This document shows positions 35,038 through 41,811 of a stretch of DNA of 64,000 nucleotides, piece after piece. The stretch covers positions 3,229,001-3,293,000 of the forward strand of contig CP051187.1 in NCBI GenBank assembly GCA_038087035.1, read 5' to 3'. Each line of letters begins with the position of its first letter. Position 1 is the stretch's first letter. The DNA is from Gloeotrichia echinulata CP02. Its GTDB lineage: Bacteria; Cyanobacteriota; Cyanobacteriia; Cyanobacteriales; Nostocaceae. A program made the translations under genes and the position numbers. The notes under the pieces were generated by a model. The model did not search any database and was not told the DNA's origin. It was given only the letters and a program-made list of their open reading frames with translations.

Positions 35038-35463
35038 ATGAACAAATATGCTGTTTGGTTTCGCCGCATCGTCTGGCTAGGGATTTTACAAAATTGGCTA
35101 ATCGCTGTACCGGCGATTTTTGCACCGACTTGGCTACTGGAGTTACTACACCAAAGACCTACCCAAGGCCCTGTATGGAGTTCATTTGCTGGCTTGTTAG
35201 TGTTTTTGCTGTCGCTATTTTACATTCCTGGGGCAAATGACCCGTACCGCTACACCGCCAACGCCGTATTGGCTATCATTGCTAGGCTACATGGAGTTAT
35301 TTTCTTTTTCTTTATTTACCCAAATGTGTATCCCACTTTCGGGATTATAGATTTAGTGTGGGTGCTGTTCCAACTGCCTTTGTTGATATTAACTATGCTC
35401 AATAACCCGGAACCTTCTACCCCAGACTTAGCCAGTTCTTTAGACCCTTTAGTTCATAAATAA
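35038..35463 (+). CDS. Four-helix integral membrane protein, unknown function
   Basis: A 141-residue hydrophobic protein with four probable membrane helices: IVWLGILQNWLIAVPAIF, FAGLLVFLLSLFYIPG, NAVLAIIARLHGVIFFFFIY and GIIDLVWVLFQLPLLILTML, and a short polar C-terminus. I do not recognise the family with certainty. It lies 64 bases after the hydrolase in the same direction, so it may be the last gene of the island's operon. The short stop-to-start gap and the ATG at 35038 support coding. Confidence 0.7.
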   Translation: MNKYAVWFRRIVWLGILQNWLIAVPAIFAPTWLLELLHQRPTQGPVWSSFAGLLVFLLSLFYIPGANDPYRYTANAVLAIIARLHGVIFFFFIYPNVYPTFGIIDLVWVLFQLPLLILTMLNNPEPSTPDLASSLDPLVHK

Positions 35464-35552
35464 ATCTGACTTTTCATGGTAGGTCAACCGATTTTGGATG
35501 CCCGGATTTTGGATTTGTTAGGCACACAAGGAGCCTGCAAGGTACCGAAACA

Positions 35553-35583
35553 ATCTAAAATCTAAAATCTAAAATCTAAAATT
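35553..35583. repeat. ATCTAAA heptamer mini-array
   Basis: Four ATCTAAA units just before the saccharopine-dehydrogenase-like fragment. A TTGGATTT/GGATTTTGG tract lies upstream (35490-35520). Confidence 0.85.
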
Positions 35584-35591
35584 GGCTTGGT

Positions 35592-35777
35592 CAAACAGTC
35601 ACAGCAAAGCTTACTGGACCTGAAGCCTACGATTTTACTGCGTTAGCCGCTGTCGCAATTATCAAACGGGTAATTAACGGCGAAGTTAAACCAGGATTCC
35701 AGACTCCAGCATCGGTATATGGCGCAGATTTGATTCTAGATATTGCGGGAGTTCAAGGATTCCAGATAATTCAGTGA
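35592..35777 (+). pseudogene. C-terminal fragment of a saccharopine-dehydrogenase-like oxidoreductase
   Basis: An open frame of 61 codons begins without a start codon right after the ATCTAAA array. It reads QTVTAKLTGPEAYDFTALAA and later NGEVKPGFQTPASVYGADLI, then DIAGVQGF and a stop. This is the recognisable C-terminal end of saccharopine dehydrogenase/trans-acting enoyl reductase-like proteins. The N-terminal 300 or so residues are missing. A remnant, probably lost by recombination at the heptamer repeat. Confidence 0.7.
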
Positions 35778-35949
35778 TATACAACGCCAGTCGCCTTAAG
35801 TCGGTAAACCCACCCACGGCGCTGGCTCCTCTTGACAAACTCGGCGAAAAAATATGACAGTTGCATAAGTCCTAGAATTGTCGAAAAATAGGTTTAAAAT
35901 AAAAATATGGCTCAATTTATGATGATGTTTTAATAATTATTCAGATGTC

Positions 35950-36243
35950 ATGAAAACCTTTGATGAACTTCGACAAGTCTTATCACTACAAAAGCAATCT
36001 CTCTGTGAAAATTATCAAATTACAGAAATCGGTATCTTTGGCTCTTATGCAAGGGGAGAGCAGACAGAATTGAGTGATATTGATATTCTGGTTGATTATG
36101 AAACAGCACCTACTTTCATTATGTTGGTCGAACTTAGGGATTATTTAAGTCAGCTTTTTGGGTTGAAAGTAGATATTGTAACTAAGAACGGGCTTAAACC
36201 TCGGATTCGTGATCGTGTTTTGGCTGAGGCAATTTATATATGA
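35950..36243 (+). CDS. mntA: MntA-type nucleotidyltransferase antitoxin
   Basis: A 97-residue minimal nucleotidyltransferase. IGIFGSYARGEQTELSDIDI supplies the GSx10DxD catalytic signature with the metal-binding Asp pair, and VDIVTKNGLKPRIRDRVLAE follows. In HepT/MntA systems this protein transfers nucleotides (AMP) to a tyrosine of the HEPN toxin and silences it. Its stop overlaps the start of the HEPN gene by four bases (ATGA), the coupling expected of a toxin-antitoxin pair. Confidence 0.88.
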   Translation: MKTFDELRQVLSLQKQSLCENYQITEIGIFGSYARGEQTELSDIDILVDYETAPTFIMLVELRDYLSQLFGLKVDIVTKNGLKPRIRDRVLAEAIYI

Positions 36244-36584
36244 AGCGTAGTTATCCCGAATTTTTACAGGATATTCTCGATGCTATTACAGAAATTGGTT
36301 TGTTTGTAAATGGCGTTAGTTATGAGACTTTTGAGTCAAACAGAGAGAAAACTTTGGCGGTGGTGAAGCTTTTAGAAATTATTGGTGAAGCTGTTAAAAA
36401 GATTCCTCATGAGCGCCGTGTTCACTATCCAGATATACCTTGGAAATCAATAGCAGGTATGAAGGATATGCTGGTACATGAATATTGGCAGGTTGATGTT
36501 GCGGTAGTATGGGCAACGGTTCAGCATTCTTTACCATCACTAAAAGTAGTTGTAATGAAGGAGTTGGAGGAGATGCTAGGATGA
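36240..36584 (+). CDS. hepT: HepT-like HEPN toxin (DUF86), with Lys in place of the catalytic Arg
   Basis: A 114-residue all-helical HEPN protein. VVKLLEIIGEAVKKIPHERR and IPWKSIAGMKDMLVHEYWQV are typical of DUF86. The nuclease motif normally reads RX4HXY; here it is K-D-M-L-V-H-E-Y, so His and the modifiable Tyr are kept but Arg is Lys. HepT toxins cleave RNA and are blocked when the paired MntA modifies the Tyr. The substitution may weaken the nuclease; some DUF86 members may carry it naturally. Translationally coupled to mntA. Confidence 0.87.
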   Translation: MKRSYPEFLQDILDAITEIGLFVNGVSYETFESNREKTLAVVKLLEIIGEAVKKIPHERRVHYPDIPWKSIAGMKDMLVHEYWQVDVAVVWATVQHSLPSLKVVVMKELEEMLG

Positions 36585-36727
36585 TCATTTGTCCGCTAGT
36601 TAGCGTCTCCAAATTGAGTAATCTCCTCCCTAAATATGCAACGCCATTAATACGTTCTAGCCACAAACGGACGTGGCGATATGACAAAATTCTTTCCGAC
36701 AACGGGCTAGTCGCAAGTATCTCATCT

Positions 36728-36864
36728 AAGGGACTTCCAGAAATTACCAGAAATTAAATTATCCACAGTAGGGTGCGTCAGTACAAATAATTTCTAGCTA
36801 TGTCAAAAGTTTCTCGCTCTGACGCACCCTACAGATTGTATATTTTTTTATTTGGAAGTCCCTA
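36728..36864. mobile_element. Small MITE with AGGGACTTCCA ends and a nested GTAGGGTGCGTCAG inverted repeat
   Basis: AGGGACTTCCA (from 36729) is answered by TGGAAGTCCCT (to 36863). Inside, GTAGGGTGCGTCAG (36768-36781) faces its reverse complement (36819-36832). No coding potential. The spacer also contains out-of-frame debris after hepT (36585-36727), with no gene I can support. Confidence 0.75.
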
Positions 36865-36909
36865 ACAGAAAATATATGTGTAGATCTATGCTATACAATC
36901 GCCAAACAA

Positions 36910-38157
36910 CTAAAAAATGTCTTCCAGCACAGCTTCCCCATCATCTCCTAGCAAATTCTGTGCTGCTTCCAGCATGGATGCGGCTATCTCTTTGAGGTCT
37001 TCACGATTATTTAAGTAAGTTTTCAACGCTTCTATGGGGTCGATGCTATTACTCGCACTCAATTCGGGAATGCGCGGTCTAGCCAATTGGCTGACTAACT
37101 CTGGTTGTATGGTGTAGGTGTGAGCTGAAGTTAAAGCATCATGCACAGATGAACTATCTATTAGATCTAACTGGTCGGAACGAAGTTTGTAAATTAGCCG
37201 GACTACAGCATCTTGAAGATCATGTTTAGCGATCGCCTTCATTAATACCGCTTGCGGATCATCTGCTTTGGATAAATCCACGTCAATTGTCCTGAATGTG
37301 CGAACACTTAAGGGACAAAATTCCCAATTCACCCTACCCCGCTCTAATTCAATCATTATATAACCTTTATCTTCCTTTTCTTCGCTAAAATCCACACGCT
37401 CAATACTTCCTGGATAAATCACCGGCGGATCGTTGGATTTATTCAGGTTTTGATGCTTGTGGACATGCCCCAAGGCGACATAATCAAAACAGGGTCGTGT
37501 CAGCAAAGATAAAGGCAGAGTAAAGCCTTTCCCCACAGCTAAAAAACGTTCGGCGCCCAAAGTTGCATTGTCAGCCATCAAATGTGCTAAGAGTATTGTG
37601 GGCACATCAGGGTCAAGACGGCGAATTTCCCCTTCCAAGACAACTTGTAACCGTTGAGTTAACAGTTGATTGACTTCCGCAATGGACAAACCTTCGGTTT
37701 CTTGGCGAGTCATTAACGTCGAACGAGTCAGCCAAGGTAGGGTGATGACTTGGACTTTACCATTGCGGGTGGCGATGCGGTGAGTAGTTAAGGTATCTCC
37801 CACAACAAAACCCCGCACTCCCAAGGTGCGGTAAATATTTAAACTCGCTCCTCCCTGTCCTTGAGAATGTTGGTCATGGTTTCCCACCAACAGCACCGTC
37901 GGAATCTCTGCATCCACAAGACGGCGAAACTGGCTAGCAAAAGCTTCTTGCACAAAAGGCGGTGGGGTAGCATCCGGGAAAGCATCGCCACCAAATATCA
38001 CCATATCCACAGTTTCTGTCAGCGCTCGGTCAATACATCGAGATAATGTATTGACAAAATCCTCCAATCGTGTATTCAGTCCTGTGATTGGGTTAATACG
38101 TCCGTGGGAAAAGCCGCTTCCCATGTGGATATCTGAGAGATGGAGGATTTTAATCAT
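36910..38157 (-). CDS. SbcD/Mre11-like metallophosphoesterase DNA nuclease
   Basis: A 415-residue protein from the ATG at 38157; an ATG at 38166 lies within the heptamer tract and adds three residues. Calcineurin-like motifs in order: ILHLSDIHMG, IFGGDAFPDA, LLVGNHDQHS, TILLAHLMAD and VALGHVHKHQ, giving a complete dinuclear metal site. The C-terminal part (from about 270) is the capping region of SbcD-like exonucleases. SbcD normally works with the ATPase SbcC to open hairpins and trim ends; no SbcC gene is adjacent. Given the many hairpin repeats in this genome, such an enzyme may matter for palindrome stability (speculation). Confidence 0.88.
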   Translation of the reverse strand: MIKILHLSDIHMGSGFSHGRINPITGLNTRLEDFVNTLSRCIDRALTETVDMVIFGGDAFPDATPPPFVQEAFASQFRRLVDAEIPTVLLVGNHDQHSQGQGGASLNIYRTLGVRGFVVGDTLTTHRIATRNGKVQVITLPWLTRSTLMTRQETEGLSIAEVNQLLTQRLQVVLEGEIRRLDPDVPTILLAHLMADNATLGAERFLAVGKGFTLPLSLLTRPCFDYVALGHVHKHQNLNKSNDPPVIYPGSIERVDFSEEKEDKGYIMIELERGRVNWEFCPLSVRTFRTIDVDLSKADDPQAVLMKAIAKHDLQDAVVRLIYKLRSDQLDLIDSSSVHDALTSAHTYTIQPELVSQLARPRIPELSASNSIDPIEALKTYLNNREDLKEIAASMLEAAQNLLGDDGEAVLEDIF

Positions 38158-38163
38158 ATTGGT

Positions 38164-38310
38164 CATTTGTCAGTTGTCCTTTGTCAGTTGTCAGTTGTCC
38201 TTTGTTTAAATACTAATAACAAATCACAAATCACAAATGACCAATGACAACTGACAAAGGACAACTGACAAAGGACAAATGACAAATGACCAATGACAAA
38301 TGACCACTGA
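38164..38310. repeat. Heptamer tract with opposed halves
   Basis: TTGTCAGTTGTCC-type units on the left are answered by GACAACTGACAAAGG and CAAATGACCAATGAC-type units on the right, so the tract can fold back. It separates cysH from the SbcD-like gene and abuts both. Confidence 0.92.
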
Positions 38311-39036
38311 CTAAATATGAATACCACATTCAGTTTTCGCACTTCCACGCCAGCGTCCGGCGCGTTCATCTTCGCCGTCGCCCACTTTGGTGGTGATGGG
38401 TTCATCGCCAATGCTGGGATAACCTTGGTCGTGGAGGGGGTTATAGATTACTCCATGTTCAGCTACATAAACCCAGCTGTCTTTGCGTGTCCAGGCTGCT
38501 AAAGGATTAACTTTCAACCGTCCTTTGCCATCCAATTCAAATACGGGCATATTAGCACGGGTGACGGCTTGGTCTCGGCGACGTCCGGTAATCCACGCGA
38601 TGGTGTTGAGTTCGTCTAAACCCCGTTGCAAAGGTTCAATTTTGGTAACGTTGTGGAATTGGGTAATATCTTTGTCCCACAGTGCTTCGCCGTATTTGGC
38701 GATAAATGCTTCGCGGCTATCTAGGTCTGGGGTTTTGTAGGTTTGCAGATCCAGATTGTAAATTTCTTTGGTTTTTGCAACTAGTTCTAGGGTTTGGGGG
38801 AAGTGGAATAAGGTATCGAGAAATATAACTGGGACTGGATGCTGGAGTTCACTATATAGAATATGGGTGATTATCATGTCATCCACGTTAAAGGCGCTGG
38901 TTTGCACCAGTCCCGTGGGGATATTTTCGATAGACCATGCCAAGATGTCTTTTGGAGTCGCCGTTTCAAATTTTTGATTTAAATGCTCTAAGTCAAAATT
39001 GCTGGTTTCGCTTCTAGATACCGTGGAAACTGTCAT
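38311..39036 (-). CDS. cysH: Phosphoadenylyl-sulfate (PAPS) reductase
   Basis: A 241-residue CysH. The PP-loop-like region TSAFNVDDMIITHILYSELQ is followed by PVIFLDTLFHFPQTLELVAK, then AWITGRRRDQAVTRANMPVF and the C-terminal catalytic cysteine in KTECGIH. It reduces activated sulfate to sulfite with thioredoxin in sulfur assimilation. The lack of the extra CC/CxxC pairs of APS reductases points to PAPS as substrate (family rule). Single gene, ATG at 39036, bordered by a heptamer tract downstream. Confidence 0.93.
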   Translation of the reverse strand: MTVSTVSRSETSNFDLEHLNQKFETATPKDILAWSIENIPTGLVQTSAFNVDDMIITHILYSELQHPVPVIFLDTLFHFPQTLELVAKTKEIYNLDLQTYKTPDLDSREAFIAKYGEALWDKDITQFHNVTKIEPLQRGLDELNTIAWITGRRRDQAVTRANMPVFELDGKGRLKVNPLAAWTRKDSWVYVAEHGVIYNPLHDQGYPSIGDEPITTKVGDGEDERAGRWRGSAKTECGIHI

Positions 39037-39129
39037 GATTCTTTTGGAGATAAATTTATATTACATACGATGGAATTTATTTTACCCTATATAGACACAC
39101 AACTCGCTCGGAAATTCGGGATTGATAAT

Positions 39130-39186
39130 TTTTTGCTCTGGGGATTGGAGATTGGGGATTGGAGATTGGGGATTGGGGATTGGGGA
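39130..39186. repeat. GGGGATTGGAGATT tandem repeat
   Basis: Short imperfect repeats of GGGGATTGGAGATT running up to the left end of the CTAG-ended MITE. Confidence 0.85.
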
Positions 39187-39356
39187 CTAGGGCGTGTTTT
39201 CAAACTATTTCTTTAGCTGCATAAATTTTTAGATACCCCTAAATCCACACAATATGATACCAGCTGTAGGGGCACGGCAATGCCGTGCCCCTACGCGAAA
39301 TCTACATGTATCAGCGTTTTGATGGTATTGTATAAGACTTTGAAAACACGCCCTAG
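39187..39356. mobile_element. 170-bp MITE with perfect 18-bp ends and an inner GTAGGGGCACGGCA palindrome
   Basis: CTAGGGCGTGTTTTCAAA at the left matches its exact reverse complement at the right (39339-39356). A near-palindrome GTAGGGGCACGGCA/TGCCGTGCCCCTAC lies inside (39264-39292). A second copy at 63151-63315 has a nearly identical interior but different, still perfectly paired, ends. Confidence 0.88.
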
Positions 39357-39486
39357 TGTCTTAGGTAAATGCCGCAGACTTTACTAAGAAAGATTACGGA
39401 ATTTTAAGTTTTACAGTGATTGTATGGATATATATACTGATCCTGATAAATTAAAAGAATCCTCATAATTCACGGATGCTAAAAAA

Positions 39487-39582
39487 ATGAACGATTCCAA
39501 AACATTTGGTCAATCTATAGTTATGGGCGCTCTGATTATGTTGACTAGCGCTAGCATCATCACCATAATGAGCATATTTTAA
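39487..39582 (+). CDS. Candidate 31-residue single-helix membrane peptide
   Basis: An ATG-started frame encodes MNDSKTFGQSIVMGALIMLT followed by SASIITIMSIF and TAA: a polar head and one hydrophobic helix. A strong intrinsic terminator follows 34 bases later, which suggests that the unit is transcribed. No good ribosome binding site is visible, and I know no homologue. Candidates would be a small photosystem or toxin-like peptide; not claimed. Confidence 0.4.
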   Translation: MNDSKTFGQSIVMGALIMLTSASIITIMSIF

Positions 39583-39616
39583 GGTAACGCCTGCAAATTT
39601 TAGATAAAAAACTTGA

Positions 39617-39649
39617 CAAAACCCCTACTCAAAAATGAGAGGGGTTTTT
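39617..39649 (+). terminator. Rho-independent terminator
   Basis: AAAACCCCTACTC, loop AAAAAT, then GAGAGGGGTTTTT: a G+C-rich stem followed by a T-run. It faces the plus strand, downstream of the small membrane-peptide frame. Confidence 0.75.
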
Positions 39650-39988
39650 ACATTTTGTGATGATCTAGAGTTAGATACTGATTGCAAACTATACCTAAAA
39701 TCTCAGCAAATCGCGTTGCTGCCAAACACTAGCCCTATCAAGGTGGGTGCAAGTATCCCAAAAACCTTGATTTTCCTTTCAATTAGAAACGATATTCACA
39801 TCCAACCTTTTTCGTTGCACCAATTTTATTATCAATAACCTTATTTTATTGATAATTGGTGGACAAAAAAGCGATGTCTACGACGGGCTACGCCTACGCC
39901 TAAATGTCTAATTGACCGTTACCTAAATCGATACGCCTTTTTTGATGTTTTGAAGGCTGCTTTAATGTCACCTTGAAAGGGCTAATAT

Positions 39989-40180
39989 TAGGACTTACGC
40001 ACTGTACAAACGAGTCATCTTGTGTATCAAGGTAAATAGGTCGTTTCAGGCTTTTATCAACCACCTTTTGTTGGTTGCGTAGCAACCGCCGCAGGCATCG
40101 CCTAAAAAGTGTGGAAAAATCAAGGTTGAATGCCTGAAACCCATACCCCATATTTGGGTTTTCCTGGCGTAAGTCCTGGA
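39989..40180. mobile_element. MITE with AGGACTTACGC ends, copy 1
   Basis: TTAGGACTTACGCA at the left faces GGCGTAAGTCCTGG at the right. It shares its ends and inner GCCGCAGGCATCGC and GCCTGAAAC segments with the copy at 61191-61380. The rest of 39650-40585 shows no convincing gene. Confidence 0.75.
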
Positions 40181-40585
40181 TATAAGCTATCTGACATAAA
40201 AAGATACAAATCAAATTTGGTTCTTATCGCCTCTATTCTTAATAACACGATGCTAGAAACCTTATTTTTACTTTCAAAGATGTATAAGAAAGAACGTTTT
40301 TTTTTGAATTTGATCAGCTAAACTACTTGGTAAGCGAGTAGGTCGCCACAATTAAACAAATCTAAATAAATTTACTGAGGAAAAGTCCTGTTAGTCTTAC
40401 TATAGTTTTTTCAGTACAAGCCATCGATTTTTCCAGCATATGTGTTACCGTGAAGGATATAAAAATTTTTGTTTTTACCAGATTCGGCGGAATGCCCGAC
40501 TCTCACCGAAGCAGGGTGGAGATGGATAGCCGGACGACGACGATGAAGAACACTAAAAAAAGACTTATTACAAGGAGAAAAGGAT

Positions 40586-41545
40586 TTGTTAGGTAAAGAA
40601 CTACATATAGTTTTTGGTACTGGACCACTAGGCACAGCAGTGCTGAAAGAATTACACAGTCAAGGTAAACGAGTAATATCTGTGAACCGTAAAGGATTTG
40701 CAGATGTTCCCAACGGAGTTGAGGTGGTGAAGGGTGATGCTACTGATGCAAACAATGTTCGTTTGATTTGCCAGGGTGCGACTGCAGTCTACAATTGCGC
40801 TAATCCACCTTATACTGAATGGTCCCTGAAGTTTCCACCTATCATGAACGGTATTATTGATGGTATTGCTGGAACTGAGACAAAAATTGTTTTTGCTGAT
40901 AACCTTTATATGTATGGTCCAGTGTCTGGCAAGATTGTGGAGAATCTGCCATATAGAGCTACTGGTCATAAGGGGTGTACACGTGCTCAAATGTCGATGA
41001 ATTTGATGGAATCTCATAAAAAGGGCAAAGTACGTGCCACAATCGGTCGTGCTTCTGACTTTTTTGGACCTGGTGTACTGAGTTCCTCAATGGGAGAAAG
41101 AGTTTTCGCATCTGCACTACTTGACAAACCAGCTGAAGTTCTAGGTAATATTGATGTACCTCACACGTATACCTTTATCAATGATTTTGCTAAAAGTTTG
41201 GTAACGTTAGGTGAGAACGAAAAAGCCTTGGGGGAAGTTTGGCACATTCCCAACGCAGAAACGCTAACTACGCGCCAGTTTATCAACTTGATTTTTAAGG
41301 AAGTTGGGAAAACTCCAAAATTTCGTGTAGCTCCCAAATGGTTTTTCAAAATCTTAGCGACTTTTGACCCGATGATCCGCGAGTTGCAAGAAGTGATGTA
41401 TGAATTTGATGAGCCTTTTGTTGTCGAACACAGCAAGTACGAAAAGGCTTTTGGAGCAAAGCCAACATCACACAGTGAGGCAATTGCCCAGACTTTATCA
41501 TGGTATCGTCAGCGGTTAGAACAGACATCAAAATCAGACTCTTAA
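40586..41545 (+). CDS. Extended SDR (NAD-dependent epimerase/dehydratase-like)
   Basis: A 319-residue protein. TTG at 40586 is taken as start because AAGGAG lies eight bases upstream and the Rossmann motif IVFGTGPLGTAVLKELHSQG follows immediately; no in-frame ATG precedes it. Next come DATDANNVRL and AVYNCANPPY. The usual YxxxK is replaced by a region such as YMYGPVSGKIVENLPY, so the catalytic pair is unclear. It resembles NmrA- or isoflavone-reductase-like proteins and atypical epimerases. It ends 266 bases before the PKS in the same direction and may tailor the cluster's product, but it could be independent. Confidence 0.8.
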   Translation: MLGKELHIVFGTGPLGTAVLKELHSQGKRVISVNRKGFADVPNGVEVVKGDATDANNVRLICQGATAVYNCANPPYTEWSLKFPPIMNGIIDGIAGTETKIVFADNLYMYGPVSGKIVENLPYRATGHKGCTRAQMSMNLMESHKKGKVRATIGRASDFFGPGVLSSSMGERVFASALLDKPAEVLGNIDVPHTYTFINDFAKSLVTLGENEKALGEVWHIPNAETLTTRQFINLIFKEVGKTPKFRVAPKWFFKILATFDPMIRELQEVMYEFDEPFVVEHSKYEKAFGAKPTSHSEAIAQTLSWYRQRLEQTSKSDS

Positions 41546-41569
41546 CATAGAATTTCGGTTTTAAATCTT

Positions 41570-41656
41570 TAGAGGCTGTTTGAAAAGTTGTTTGCGGTGA
41601 CTTTAGGCACTTATTGATCCCACCTAACTCCCCTTTAGTTTTCAAACATCCTCTTA
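41570..41656. mobile_element. 87-bp MITE with AGAGGCTGTTTGAAAA ends
   Basis: Left TTAGAGGCTGTTTGAAAAGT and right AGTTTTCAAACATCCTCTTA are inverted repeats with few mismatches. No coding potential. The TGTTTGAAAA core recalls IS5/IS982-type ends (inference). It lies in the presumed PKS promoter region. Confidence 0.75.
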
Positions 41657-41811
41657 GATATCTCCGAAAAATAAGATGAAAGCCTTGTCCAATAAGGGTC
41701 AATACCTAATTTATGGAAATTTATATTAGGGTATGAGGTAAATAAACTCATACTTATTATCACTGTGAGGGAATTTATTACTTAGTTGTTCACACTTACT
41801 AAATTAAAAAT

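Noticed and set aside
36585..36757. Reading frame continuing after hepT
   Set aside because: It runs out of frame into the small MITE, with no domain; probably debris.
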